Of a DNA stretch of 64,000 nucleotides, positions 17,751 to 27,476 are shown in pieces. This DNA is from Pedobacter aquae. Its GTDB lineage: Bacteria > Bacteroidota > Bacteroidia > Sphingobacteriales > Sphingobacteriaceae. The position numbers were made by a program, and so were the translations under genes. The stretch lies in the NCBI RefSeq assembly GCF_008195825.1, contig NZ_CP043329.1:3596001-3660000 (forward strand). Reading direction: 5' to 3'. How positions within the stretch are numbered: position 1 is the stretch's first letter; every line of letters begins with the position of its first letter. The notes under the pieces are model-generated. The model had not been told where the DNA came from and made no database searches. It worked only from the letters and a program-made list of their open reading frames with translations.

Positions 17751-17851
17751 TTTCTTCTTGTTTGTTTGGGAGCATTTACGCTGTAAAACAAACACTGGAT
17801 TTTAAAAAATGAAAAACATTTGTAAATTATTGACTGTTAGTGTTTTAAATA

Positions 17852-18645
17852 TTAAATCACTTCTCTTTTTCTAATCATCTTAGAGAAATAAGTTGGGAAG
17901 AAACGTTTTATCAATACACCAAATTTCTCTTTTTGCCTATTAATACTTCTTCTTTTTTACCCTCAACAGCTTTTAAAATTTGTGTAGCACAGTCTAAAGC
18001 AGATAAGCCTTCTTCTTGGTTTTTATCCATTTTGTTGTAAAGAGAGCCATCCCCGGTAACAGAGTTTAAGGTAATATCTGTACGGATAAAGCCAGGGCAA
18101 ATAATAGAAATAGCTATACCATGTTGGTAAACTTCATTCCTTAAAGAATCAAAATAGCCATGCAAAGCATGCTTAGATGCGGCATAAGAACTTCTGTATT
18201 GGGTGCCAAATTTCCCCACCAAAGAACTTATAACTACAATATGTCCGCTTTGTTGGTTTACCATTTTAGCAACTATCGCTTTGCTTAATAAAACCGTCCC
18301 CCAATAATTGGTATTCATGATTTTTTCTTCTGTAGCGGTTGTGGTTTCTAAGGCCAAAGAACGCTGACTAATTCCTCCGCAATTGAATAGGATATCTATT
18401 TTACCATAGATTTTCCAAGCTTCTTCTGCTTTTTGGCTTAAAGTTTCTTTTTGTTCTAAATCTAAAGGTAGGATATGAATATCTAAAGGATTGCCTTTTA
18501 GTTTTTGCTTTAAATCATACAGTTTTTCTCTGCTACGGGCAGATAAAATAACCTTAGCACCTTGCTGAAAAAGTATAATACTTAATGCTTTTCCTATACC
18601 AGAGGAAGCGCCAGTAATCCAAACAATTTTATTTTTAAAATTCAT
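17852..18645 (-). CDS. Short-chain dehydrogenase/reductase, C-terminus shifted out of frame
   Basis: An SDR with cofactor motif TGASSGIGKALS near residue 11, NCGG, catalytic Ser in VISSLVGKF and YAASK (Tyr/Lys). The open frame stops at 17911 after GKKRNLVY (244 residues). One base added in the AA pair at 17913-17914 continues the frame as LIKRFFPTYFSKMIRKREVI with TAA at 17852-17854, giving 264 residues; an RFFP tail of this kind is usual for DHRS7-like bacterial SDRs. Its ATG lies inside the end of the HemW-like gene (11-base overlap), so the two are coupled. Substrate unknown. Confidence 0.82.
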
Positions 18646-19774
18646 GGTCTTCTATAAAAAGTTCGGCAGCAATATGGTCTGCATACAGCTTGCCATTGGG
18701 TGTTAAAATGAAATGATTTTCTACAAACTTAACCCAATCTTTGGTAACAAATTCTTCTATATTTTGCTTTAAACTTTCGGAAGCATCGGCACCAAAATTA
18801 TTGATAACATCATGCAAATTTATACCCCACATGGTTCTTAAAGCCGTCATCACATATTCGTTAAAACGGTTAGCAAAGCTCAATTCTTCTATCTCAAAAG
18901 GAATAGAGTTTTGCATTAAAGAACTCGTATATTTTGCATTATTAGCGATATTCCACTGCCTACTTATGCCATTAAAAGAGTGTGCTGATGGGCCAATACC
19001 TAAATATTTGATACCTTTCCAATAATTGGTATTGTGTTTAGAGTAGCTTTTATTTTTAGCGAAGTTAGAAATCTCATAATGCTCAAAGCCCTGTTCTGCT
19101 AGCTTAGCCATTAAAGTTTGAAACTGTTGGGCACTTTGGCTATCATCCATAGGCTTCTGCAAACCTTTTTGTACAAAAGAAGCTAAAGCTGTTTTTTGCT
19201 CAACCGTCATGCTGTAACAAGAAATATGTTGAATATCCAATGCCAGCGTTTGGTTAATATTAGCCAGCCATTTTTCATCGCTTAACAAAGGGTAACCGTA
19301 AATTAAATCAATAGTGATGTTTTCAAAACCAGCATCCTGGGCAGTTTTAATAGCATATTCACTTTCTTTAGCTTCATGCGCCCTGTTCATCCATTTCAAA
19401 TCTTCCTCAAAAAAAGATTGTACGCCAATGCTAAAACGGTTGATGGGGGTGTTTCTTAAAGCTTTGATTTTAGATAAGGTTAAATCATCCGGATTAGCTT
19501 CTAGCGTAATTTCTGCCTCTTTTGCTATTTCAAAAGTTTGATATAAGGTTTGGAAAATATGGTTTAAATCTGTTTCAGATAGTATAGAAGGCGTACCACC
19601 ACCAAAATAAATGGTTTCTATTTTTTCTTGTTGCAGATAGTTTTTTTGTATTTGAATTTCTTTAAGGATAGCCGCCAGCATTTCATCCTTATATTTTAAA
19701 GAAGTGCTAAAATGAAAATCGCAATAATGGCAAGCCTGTTTACAAAAAGGAATATGAAGATAAATGCCTGCCAT
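18635..19774 (-). CDS. hemW: HemW-like radical SAM protein
   Basis: 379 residues when begun at the ATG at 19774 (MAGIYLHIPFCKQACHYCDF), the start conserved in this family; the ATG at 19828 adds 18 unlike residues. The CxxxCxxC cluster binds the 4Fe-4S/SAM centre, and the next segments IYFGGGTPS, LEANPDDLT, RFSIGVQSF and GLGYPLL-like DLIYGYPLL are typical. Members are often labelled oxygen-independent coproporphyrinogen oxidase, but HemW acts as a heme chaperone. The end is fused by overlap with the SDR gene. Confidence 0.88.
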   Translation of the reverse strand: MAGIYLHIPFCKQACHYCDFHFSTSLKYKDEMLAAILKEIQIQKNYLQQEKIETIYFGGGTPSILSETDLNHIFQTLYQTFEIAKEAEITLEANPDDLTLSKIKALRNTPINRFSIGVQSFFEEDLKWMNRAHEAKESEYAIKTAQDAGFENITIDLIYGYPLLSDEKWLANINQTLALDIQHISCYSMTVEQKTALASFVQKGLQKPMDDSQSAQQFQTLMAKLAEQGFEHYEISNFAKNKSYSKHNTNYWKGIKYLGIGPSAHSFNGISRQWNIANNAKYTSSLMQNSIPFEIEELSFANRFNEYVMTALRTMWGINLHDVINNFGADASESLKQNIEEFVTKDWVKFVENHFILTPNGKLYADHIAAELFIEDHEF

Positions 19775-19934
19775 ATTGCAAATGTAAGGATATGTTGGGT
19801 AAGGTTGTTCAGGTTTATGAAATTGCAATCAATATATATGAAAGCGATTGTGTTTTATTTTCAGCGTATCAGTACACTCCCTTTTTTAACCTTAAAATCT
19901 TACATTTACTTCATTCATAAGTTTCAGAAGATAA

Positions 19935-21620
19935 ATGTTGAGAAGATTATGGTTTTTATTATTCATCTCTGTCCAATTACAGGCGCAGGAAAAAGCCTTT
20001 CAACTTAAATTATCAGGACTTCCTAAAGAGCAACAAATACGTTATACTACAAACTTTACAGATTCTTTAAGTACGCTTACAGAGGTAAATACCATCATCA
20101 ATCAGCTTCAGTTTAGAGGTTATTTTAATGCAACTGTAAAAGATTATGCATGGAAGAATAAAGAACTAGTGGTTGTTTTAGAAAGCGGGAAACCTTATCA
20201 GGCAGCTAGCATCAGTAATGGAAATATACAGCCGCAAATTTTGTCTGACATTAGATTTAGAGAAAAACTTTTTAAAGATGAGTTTTGGGATATCAAACAA
20301 ATAAGTACCATAAAAAGTGATTTACTTAACTGGTATGAAGGCCATGGTTACCCTTTTGCCCAAGTTTGGTTAGATAGCATCATCATCCAACAGGAAAAAA
20401 TAAGCGCAAAACTTTTTGGTTTACCAGGCACAAAAATTAGTATAGATACCTTAAGATTGGTGGGGTCTGCTAAAATTAATCCTAAATATTTACATGCTTA
20501 TTTGGGTTTTAAAGAAGGTGATGCTTATGATGAAGCTAAAATTTCTGATATAGATAGGCGTTTAAAAGATTTGCCTTTTGCTAAACAAGTTAAAGCTACC
20601 GAGGTTATTTTTTCTGGAGATTATGCTAAAATTAACATTTTCATGGATAAAGAAAACGCCAACCAGTTTGATGGTGTAATTGGTTTTTTGCCTGATAATG
20701 CCACCGGAAAACTACAATTAACAGGAGATTTTAAGCTGAAATTACAAAATGCTTTTAAACGTGGCGAGTTATTAGATTTTAATTATCGAGGTTTACCAGC
20801 ACAATCTCAAGAACTAAATTTAAGCTTCAACTATCCTTATGTTTTGAATACCCAAATTGGTGTTTTTAGCAATTTATCATTCTTTAAAAGGGATAGTAGT
20901 TTCCTAAATCTTAATGCTCGTTTAGGCTTTGCTTATCAATACAATGCAGATAAAAGCTTAGGGTTCTTTGTAGAAAGTTTTACAGGAAATCAAGTAGCTA
21001 CAAACCTCAACCAAACCAATAGTACAGCCGGAAATGTGCGAACTATTTTTTACGGTTTAGAAAGTAACTTACAAACACTTAATAATAAAATCATCCCTAC
21101 AAAGGGCTATAGAATATACTTAAATTTTGGTGCCGGAAAAAGAAATCTACAGGCCGACTCTTTAGCCAGTACCGGGCGTAGTCAGTTTAAGCTCATGGCC
21201 GATTTTAATTATTATCTAGCATTAAGTAAGCGTTCAAATATTTATATACACAATCAAACAGCTTTAATAAGTGGGAATAATTTATTTGAAAATGAAGTAT
21301 TTAGAATAGGTGGGATAAAAACTTTTAGAGGTTTTGATGAGCAATCCTTATTAGCAAATGCTTACAGTATCCAAACTTTAGAGTATAGGTATTTCTTAGA
21401 GCAACGTTCTTTTTTGAATCTTTTTTATGAACATGCTTATCTACAATCTAATATCAATAACCAAAAATTAACTGATTACCCTTTTAGCTTTGGTGCTGGA
21501 TTTACTTTTCAAACCAAAGCGGGTATTGTATCTTTAAATTATGCTTTAGGAAAACAACAAAATATTCCCTTAGATTTGCAGCGAGGTAAAATACACTTTG
21601 GTATAGTTAGTTATTTTTAA
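19935..21620 (+). CDS. BamA/TamA-family outer-membrane beta-barrel protein
   Basis: 561 residues with a short signal peptide (MLRRLWFLLFISVQLQAQ). The N-terminal third has POTRA-like alternation (for example LRLVGSAKINPKYLHAYLGF, then KEGDAYDEAKISDIDRRL), and the remainder is a surface-antigen type barrel containing FRIGGIKTFRGFDEQSL, the conserved RGF loop motif of Omp85 proteins, ending in aromatic FGIVSYF. It probably helps insert or secrete outer-membrane proteins or lipids. The stop overlaps the next ATG by one base. ATG at 19935 is at a good distance from the divergent hemW. Confidence 0.85.
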   Translation: MLRRLWFLLFISVQLQAQEKAFQLKLSGLPKEQQIRYTTNFTDSLSTLTEVNTIINQLQFRGYFNATVKDYAWKNKELVVVLESGKPYQAASISNGNIQPQILSDIRFREKLFKDEFWDIKQISTIKSDLLNWYEGHGYPFAQVWLDSIIIQQEKISAKLFGLPGTKISIDTLRLVGSAKINPKYLHAYLGFKEGDAYDEAKISDIDRRLKDLPFAKQVKATEVIFSGDYAKINIFMDKENANQFDGVIGFLPDNATGKLQLTGDFKLKLQNAFKRGELLDFNYRGLPAQSQELNLSFNYPYVLNTQIGVFSNLSFFKRDSSFLNLNARLGFAYQYNADKSLGFFVESFTGNQVATNLNQTNSTAGNVRTIFYGLESNLQTLNNKIIPTKGYRIYLNFGAGKRNLQADSLASTGRSQFKLMADFNYYLALSKRSNIYIHNQTALISGNNLFENEVFRIGGIKTFRGFDEQSLLANAYSIQTLEYRYFLEQRSFLNLFYEHAYLQSNINNQKLTDYPFSFGAGFTFQTKAGIVSLNYALGKQQNIPLDLQRGKIHFGIVSYF

Positions 21621-22591
21621 TGTTGAGGTTTAGCTTTTTGCTTTTTTTGTTCTTGTGTACAGGCTTGCTAGCTAAGGGTAGTTTTGTACAAGATAGTTTA
21701 CCTAAAAGAACCGATAGCTTGAAACTTAATACCTATCAAGACTATCGTTTGCAAGACTCGCTAACTAAAGCTAAAATTAAACAGACCAGAGACTCTATCA
21801 CTTGGCATTATCTAAAGCCAGACCCTAACCGAGAGAATCTTTTTGTGCAACTAATGCTCAAAAAATATATCATCAAAGATTTATCAAAATATATTCACGA
21901 CAAATCTTTAAAGGCAAAAAATGCCAGTTATGGCACCGGTAAAACCATCCCGAAATTAGATTCTTGGGTGCTTTTTGCAATGTTATTTTTACTGCTGTTG
22001 TTTGCTTTGCTAAGAATGATATTCAATAAGGAAATGGGGACTGTTTTTTATGCTTTTTATGATAATAGAGTCCTCGCACAAATTAATAAAGAGGATAACA
22101 TATTTACTTCCTGGTTCTTTTTGTTCTCATACATCTTATATGCTCTTATTATTGGAATGTTTTTTTATCTGTTCATCATAAGATATGGAAGAGGATTCTC
22201 TTTTACAGGTTTTCCTTTATTTTTGAGTATAGCTTTTTATTTAGGCCTTTTTTTAGGTTTAAAAATATTACTGCTCCGCTTTTTGGGCTTTGTATTCCAA
22301 GTCAGAAAATTAGTTAGAGAGTACGTAAATGTTATTTATCTTACTTTTTTTAACGTCGCTATTTTATTTATACCCTTAACCATAACCTTAATTTTAACAG
22401 TATTTAAAGAAAGTAACTGGATTTTAGCTATAGCAGCAGCCTTTGTAGGAATAATTTTAGTACTTCAATTTGCTCGGGTAGCGGTACAAATCTTATCAAA
22501 TTACAGGCTTTCAAAGTTTTATTTATTTCTCTATCTTTGCACCTTTGAAATTTGTCCCGTTTTAATAATCATTAAAGCACTCAATATATAA
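21620..22591 (+). CDS. DUF4271 membrane protein
   Basis: 323 residues: signal-like N-terminus, a charged periplasmic segment rich in Lys/Asp (about 25-110), then six to seven membrane helices starting SWVLFAMLFLLLLFALLRM and ending FYLFLYLCTFEICPVLII. This matches DUF4271, an unstudied Bacteroidota family often encoded just before hemD. Its start overlaps the barrel gene stop (TAATG) and hemD follows after ten bases, so all three are probably cotranscribed. Confidence 0.78.
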   Translation: MLRFSFLLFLFLCTGLLAKGSFVQDSLPKRTDSLKLNTYQDYRLQDSLTKAKIKQTRDSITWHYLKPDPNRENLFVQLMLKKYIIKDLSKYIHDKSLKAKNASYGTGKTIPKLDSWVLFAMLFLLLLFALLRMIFNKEMGTVFYAFYDNRVLAQINKEDNIFTSWFFLFSYILYALIIGMFFYLFIIRYGRGFSFTGFPLFLSIAFYLGLFLGLKILLLRFLGFVFQVRKLVREYVNVIYLTFFNVAILFIPLTITLILTVFKESNWILAIAAAFVGIILVLQFARVAVQILSNYRLSKFYLFLYLCTFEICPVLIIIKALNI

Positions 22592-22601
22592 TAAAAGGTT
22601 T

Positions 22602-23369
22602 ATGCAATCTCAATCGGAAGACAGAAAGAAGAAGGTAAAAAGTATATTAGTTACTTTACCAGAACCTGAAAGTAAGAAATCACCTTATTTTGATTTGGCA
22701 GCATCTTTAAACCTAAAGATAGATTTTAGGTCTTTTATTCATGTTGAAGGTGTTCCTGCAAAAGAAGTAAGAAAAGATAAAGTAAATCTTCCTGATTTTA
22801 CAGCCATCATCCTTACCAGTAAAAATGCAGCCGACCATTTCTTTAGAGTTTGTGAAGAGATGAGGTATGAAGTACCCGCAGATTTAAAGTATTTTTGTAT
22901 ATCAGAATCTATTGCACTTTATCTTCAGAAATATATCCAATACAGAAAGCGTAAAATATTTTTCGGAAAACAAACGCCAAAAGACTTAGCTGATGTTCTA
23001 AAAAAACACGGCGGAGAAAAGTTTTTATATCCATGCTCTGATGTTGCTGCAGAAGCAACAGAAGTATTTTTAAGATCGCAAGGTATAGATTTTACACCAG
23101 CTGTTTTATTTAAAACGGTAGTTTCAGATTTATCAGACCTTGCAGAAGTGTTTTACGATGTCATTGTGTTCTTTAGTCCTTCTAGTGTACAGTCATTATT
23201 TACTAATTTCCCAGATTTTAAACAAAATAATACACGTATAGCTGCTTTTGGAGCTACTACACAAAAGGCAATTTTAGACGCAGGTTTAATTTTAGATATT
23301 GCTGCTCCTACGCCTGAGGCACCTTCTATGACGATGGCTATAGAGCAATACATTAAATCAATTAAATAA
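22602..23369 (+). CDS. hemD: Uroporphyrinogen-III synthase
   Basis: 255 residues. HemD family pattern: KSILVTLPEPESKKSPYFDL at the start, FTAIILTSKNAADHFF, KFLYPCSDVAAEATEVFLRS, VIVFFSPSSVQSLF and IAAFGATTQKAILDAGL. The enzyme cyclises hydroxymethylbilane with inversion of ring D in heme synthesis. Sequence conservation is low in this family, so the call rests on the two Rossmann-like halves and the S-S/N contacts. A strong terminator follows at 23391-23421, separating it from gldK. Confidence 0.85.
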   Translation: MQSQSEDRKKKVKSILVTLPEPESKKSPYFDLAASLNLKIDFRSFIHVEGVPAKEVRKDKVNLPDFTAIILTSKNAADHFFRVCEEMRYEVPADLKYFCISESIALYLQKYIQYRKRKIFFGKQTPKDLADVLKKHGGEKFLYPCSDVAAEATEVFLRSQGIDFTPAVLFKTVVSDLSDLAEVFYDVIVFFSPSSVQSLFTNFPDFKQNNTRIAAFGATTQKAILDAGLILDIAAPTPEAPSMTMAIEQYIKSIK

Positions 23370-23390
23370 AAATAATTATTTTAAGATATA

Positions 23391-23421
23391 CCGCAACAAT
23401 TAAAAGTTGCGGTTTTTTTTT
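23391..23421 (+). terminator. Rho-independent terminator after hemD
   Basis: CCGCAAC / GGTTGCGG-type stem (CCGCAAC 23391-23397 with GTTGCGG 23406-23412) followed by nine T. Confidence 0.9.
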
Positions 23422-23537
23422 GAAACTTTATTAAAAAGGTCTCGTAATACGTTTATATTAGTATTTTAGGATACACCTTAAATAGGGTATAAGGGGCATT
23501 GAACTAAGAATTAAATTTGTTTTTTTAGATTTAGTTA

Positions 23538-23568
23538 TTTGACAATAAAATGTTTTAAAATAATTTTT
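23538..23568 (+). promoter_or_regulatory. Candidate Bacteroidota promoter for gldKLMN
   Basis: TTTG at 23538-23541 and TAATTTTT at 23561-23568, 19 bases apart, near the -33/-7 consensus TTTG / TAnnTTTG (final G missing). It lies 78 bases before the gldK ATG. The AT-rich setting makes chance matches easy. Confidence 0.35.
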
Positions 23569-23645
23569 TATTTTCAAATCTCTAATTTCTGTATATTAGA
23601 AACGTTTTTTAAAGCATTTAAAAAAGAAAATAGAAGAAAACGCAC

Positions 23646-24995
23646 ATGAAGAAAATATACTTATCAGCCTTGATAGTATTATATATGGCTTTTATTGGAT
23701 GTGGAAGTGGTGGTCAAGGAGAGCTTGTTGGTATCAAAGGCAAACCTTATAAACAGGAGCTTCCTCTAGGTATGGTTTACATTCCTGCAGGTACTTTTAT
23801 CATGGGTCAGGTAGATCAAGATGTCACCATTTCTCAATTTCCTCAAAACAAGCAAGTAACCATTTCTGCTTTTTACATGGATGAAACTGAAATCTCTAAT
23901 AGTGAGTATAAGCAGTTTGTAAATTGGGTAAGAGACTCTATTGCTATCTCTAAGTTAGGTACCAAAGCAGAGAAATACATGCTTAAACCTAAAGGTAAAA
24001 ATGCCAATAATACGGTGAAGTTAATAGACTGGAAAAAAGTTGGAACTGGTAAAAAAGGCCTTTGGTCTGATAAAACTCTGGTTGAAGACTTAGAAAAGAA
24101 CATGTATTATCAAGGCAACGAAAAGTTCTTTAACAAAAGAGAGCTTAACGTAGAGCAATTAAGATATAGCTATGCTTGGATAGATTATAGAAAAGCGGCT
24201 GATAATCGTGGTGCTAGAGATCCTAATTTAAATAAGAACGGTATTTCTGTAACCAGAGATAATTTCATTATCAAAGAAGAAGTTTATATCTATCCAGATA
24301 CTTTAGTTTGGATTTCTGATTTTTCTTATGCACAAAATGACCCAATGGTTAAAGGTTATTTTTCACATCCGGCATTTTTGAACTATCCGGTAGTAGGTGT
24401 AAGTTGGAAACAGGCAAAAGCTTTTTCGGTTTGGCGTTCTAGATTTAATGAGGCATATAAAGCATCAAGAAATCTTCCAGCAAGGTTAGACTATGATTTG
24501 CCAACAGAAGCTCAATTTGAGTATGCTGCAAGAGGCGGAAGAGTAGGTACTAGCTATCCTTGGGGTGGTCCATACATCAGAAATGCAAAAGGATGTTTAT
24601 TAGCAAACTTTAAACCTGGCAGAGGTAATTATATAGACGATGGTGGAGCAACAACAGTAGCCGTTAAGTCTTATTTCCCTAATGATTATGGTTTATATAA
24701 TATGGCAGGTAACGTAGCAGAATGGACAAGTTCTATTTACAATGATGTTGCTACTGCTTATGTAAATACTTTAAACCCTTCTTTTGATAGGGCAGTAAAA
24801 GAAGGAGATCCTGATTATAACAAAAGAAGAGTTATTAAAGGTGGCTCTTGGAAAGATATTGGTTATTTCTTACAAAACTCAGCAAGGGCATATGAGTATC
24901 CAGATTCAGTACGCTCATCTATAGGCTTTAGATGCGTAACACCGTTTACTGGTAGAGATATAACTGACAAACCTAATAAAAACAAACCTTACTAA
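23646..24995 (+). CDS. gldK: Type IX secretion/gliding lipoprotein GldK (PorK-like)
   Basis: 449 residues with a lipoprotein signal (FIGC, Cys19). The body is a formylglycine-generating-enzyme-like domain: YIPAGTFIMGQVDQD, FYMDETEISNSEYKQFVNWV, DLPTEAQFEYAARGGR, YNMAGNVAEWTSS and RRVIKGGSWKD, ending GFRCVTPF. In the type IX system GldK and GldN form the large periplasmic ring under the outer membrane. The enzyme activity of FGE is not expected. It begins the K-L-M-N operon; no FGE-type Cys pair is apparent. Confidence 0.95.
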   Translation: MKKIYLSALIVLYMAFIGCGSGGQGELVGIKGKPYKQELPLGMVYIPAGTFIMGQVDQDVTISQFPQNKQVTISAFYMDETEISNSEYKQFVNWVRDSIAISKLGTKAEKYMLKPKGKNANNTVKLIDWKKVGTGKKGLWSDKTLVEDLEKNMYYQGNEKFFNKRELNVEQLRYSYAWIDYRKAADNRGARDPNLNKNGISVTRDNFIIKEEVYIYPDTLVWISDFSYAQNDPMVKGYFSHPAFLNYPVVGVSWKQAKAFSVWRSRFNEAYKASRNLPARLDYDLPTEAQFEYAARGGRVGTSYPWGGPYIRNAKGCLLANFKPGRGNYIDDGGATTVAVKSYFPNDYGLYNMAGNVAEWTSSIYNDVATAYVNTLNPSFDRAVKEGDPDYNKRRVIKGGSWKDIGYFLQNSARAYEYPDSVRSSIGFRCVTPFTGRDITDKPNKNKPY

Positions 24996-25036
24996 TTTAT
25001 ACACAACTAAACTAGAAATTAATAAACGTATTTAAA

Positions 25037-25846
25037 ATGGCTCAAAAGAAAAAGTTTAAGATTACAATGGATGCAATTATCTCTTGGGGAGCAACTGTTG
25101 TTATTATAGGTGCGATGTTTAAAATTCTACACTTACCTGGTGGTGCACTAGTAATTGGTATAGGATTAGGTACAGAAGCTCTTTTATTCTTTATTATGGG
25201 ATTTATGCCTCCGCATAAAGATCCTAAATGGGAAAAAGTATATCCACAGCTTTCAGAAGATTATGTAGGTGATTTGCCAGATATGAATAAGCCTGTAAAA
25301 TTAAATGAGCTTGAGATTAAAGGTGGCGCAGCAGGTGGTGGAAGTTTCTTGCCAGATTTGAAAATAGGTGATGATATTACTGCTAAAATAAAAGAAGGTC
25401 TAGAAAACTTTAGTAATAAAGTATCGGCTATTTCTAATGCAGCTGACGCATCTGTCACCACTAATGAGTTTGCTGGTAAACTTAAAGAAGCATCTACAAA
25501 AGCAGGTAATTTAAGCGTAGCTTTTGACCAAGCGGCAGCAGGTGTTACCGAAATTGCTCAATCTGCACAGCCATCTAAAGAATACCACAACCAAATAAAT
25601 AATTTAGGGAAGAATATTTCTGCTTTAAATGCCGTGTATGAATTAGAATTACAAGATTCTAGCGCTCATTTAAAATCAATGAATAAGTTTTATCAAAACC
25701 TTGCTGCAACCATGCAAAACTTTAACGAGTCTTTAGAAGATTCTAAACAGTTTAAAGAAGAGGTGGGTAAATTATCTAAAAATTTATCTAGCTTAAATGC
25801 AGTTTACGGTAATATGTTATCGGCTATGAATCAGCCTAGAGCATAA
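25037..25846 (+). CDS. gldL: Type IX secretion motor protein GldL
   Basis: 269 residues. Two membrane helices near 13-32 and 38-56 hold the conserved membrane Glu in LGTEALLFFIMGFMPPHKDP, which is thought to carry protons in the GldLM motor. After them comes a long helical cytoplasmic tail with repeated DSSAHLKSMNKFY / LSKNLSSLNAVYGN heptad-like units. GldL forms the stator pentamer around GldM. Follows gldK by 41 bases. Confidence 0.95.
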   Translation: MAQKKKFKITMDAIISWGATVVIIGAMFKILHLPGGALVIGIGLGTEALLFFIMGFMPPHKDPKWEKVYPQLSEDYVGDLPDMNKPVKLNELEIKGGAAGGGSFLPDLKIGDDITAKIKEGLENFSNKVSAISNAADASVTTNEFAGKLKEASTKAGNLSVAFDQAAAGVTEIAQSAQPSKEYHNQINNLGKNISALNAVYELELQDSSAHLKSMNKFYQNLAATMQNFNESLEDSKQFKEEVGKLSKNLSSLNAVYGNMLSAMNQPRA

Positions 25847-25894
25847 TTAAGTACATATACAATTTATTCATCTGATCACTTAAAATAATTTAGC

Positions 25895-27454
25895 ATGGCA
25901 GGCGGTAAAGAAACCCCGAGGCAGAAGATGATTGGTATCATGTACCTTGTATTAATGGCTATGTTAGCTATTAACGTATCTGATACCATTTTAAATGCTT
26001 TTTCAACAATAAATAATAGTTTAAAAACATCAACGGCAAACGTTAACGCAAGTTTAACGCAATCTGTTTCTGCTTTTGAACAAACTAAGCTTAAGGAAAA
26101 TCCTGAAAGGGCTAAACCTATTTTAGACAAAATAAAGCAAGTACAAGCTGTTGCGGCTGAACTTAATGGCTATTTAGACGCTGTAAGGAAAGAATTAATT
26201 GAAGCTGGTGGTGGTATTGTTCCAGAGACAGGCGAGATTAAAAATAGAGATGATTTAGACGTTTCTCCCAGAATTATGTGGTCTGATGGTAATAAAAAGA
26301 AGGGGAAGGGCTATTTATTACAAACAAAAGTAAACGAGACTAGGGATAAATTATTAAATATTCTAGACCCTCGTGATAGAGCGTCAGTTTCATTTTCATT
26401 AGAAGCTAAAGATTCAGATAAAAGAACTACCTCAGGTACTAGAGCAGATTGGGTACAATCTAATTTTGGTGAAGGTACACCAGTTACGGCATCTGTAACC
26501 ATACTTTCAAAAATAGAAGCCGATGCAAAAAATGCTGAGAATGTTATCGTTAGAAAACTTTTATCTAAAATGGACGAAGCTTTGGTAAATTTAGATGCAT
26601 TCGCAGCTGTTGCCGTAGCACCTACTTCTTATGTTATACAAGGGCAACCTTATACAGCAGAAGTTTTCTTAACGGCTTATGACTCTAAGCAAAATCCTGA
26701 CATTGTTGTGAATGGCTCTAAATTATCAACTAAAGATGGTAGAGGCGTGTATTCAGTTAATACAAATAGCGAAGGAGAGTTTAAATGGAAAGGTACTATA
26801 AGAGTAAAACAAACTGATGGTACAGAGAAAATTTACGAAACTCCAGAGCAAACCTATAGGGTTGCAAGACCATCAGCGGTTGTTTCTCCAGATAAAATGA
26901 ATGTATTTTATATTGGTCCAGATAACCCAGTGTCAGTTTCTGCTCCAGGTATCGCTAAAGAAAAATTAAAAGTTAGCATGACTGGCGGTAACCTTTCTGG
27001 TGGAAATGGTAAATATGTAGCTAGAGTTAGCGGTGGTTCACAAGCTGTTATAACAGTTTCTGCAGAAGTAGCACCTGGTAAAACGCAGATTTTAGGAACT
27101 ACAAACTTTAGAATTAAAGAAGTACCGCCTCCAATTGCGACATTTGCAGGTAAAGCATCTGGTACTATCAGTGCATCTGCGGCTAGAAGTACAGGGAAAT
27201 TAGAAGCAGAATTAAGGAATTTTGATTTCGACTTTAAATATAAAATAAGCAAGTTTACGCTTTACGTTCAGAAGCCAAGACAAGATGCTATTATTTTGCA
27301 ATCTAGTGATGATAACTTTTCTGGTCAGATAAGACAAGTTATTGGAGGCTTAAATCCTGGTGATGTGGTTTATTTTCTTAATATTTCAGCAGTTGGGGAA
27401 ACAGGTAAAACGGTTGCTTTAGAAACACCAGTTAGTATACAAGTTGGTAGATAA
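25895..27454 (+). CDS. gldM: Type IX secretion motor protein GldM
   Basis: 519 residues. One N-terminal membrane helix (KMIGIMYLVLMAMLAINVSD) is followed by a helical segment and immunoglobulin-like periplasmic domains, for example VAPTSYVIQGQPYTAEVFLT and VSPDKMNVFYIGPDNPVSVS, ending in VYFLNISAVGE. GldM spans the periplasm, connecting the GldL stator to the GldKN ring. Length is standard. It overlaps none of its neighbours, and gldN begins 22 bases after the stop. Confidence 0.95.
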   Translation: MAGGKETPRQKMIGIMYLVLMAMLAINVSDTILNAFSTINNSLKTSTANVNASLTQSVSAFEQTKLKENPERAKPILDKIKQVQAVAAELNGYLDAVRKELIEAGGGIVPETGEIKNRDDLDVSPRIMWSDGNKKKGKGYLLQTKVNETRDKLLNILDPRDRASVSFSLEAKDSDKRTTSGTRADWVQSNFGEGTPVTASVTILSKIEADAKNAENVIVRKLLSKMDEALVNLDAFAAVAVAPTSYVIQGQPYTAEVFLTAYDSKQNPDIVVNGSKLSTKDGRGVYSVNTNSEGEFKWKGTIRVKQTDGTEKIYETPEQTYRVARPSAVVSPDKMNVFYIGPDNPVSVSAPGIAKEKLKVSMTGGNLSGGNGKYVARVSGGSQAVITVSAEVAPGKTQILGTTNFRIKEVPPPIATFAGKASGTISASAARSTGKLEAELRNFDFDFKYKISKFTLYVQKPRQDAIILQSSDDNFSGQIRQVIGGLNPGDVVYFLNISAVGETGKTVALETPVSIQVGR

Positions 27455-27476
27455 CACTACCTTAAACAATTTTGGT

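Noticed and set aside
17443-17805. 120-residue plus-strand ORF opposite the fasciclin gene
   Set aside because: Shadow of a well-supported FAS1 gene; no signal or domain of its own.
19712-20008. 98-residue plus-strand ORF
   Set aside because: It lies across the hemW start and the barrel gene in another frame, with no domain and odd composition.
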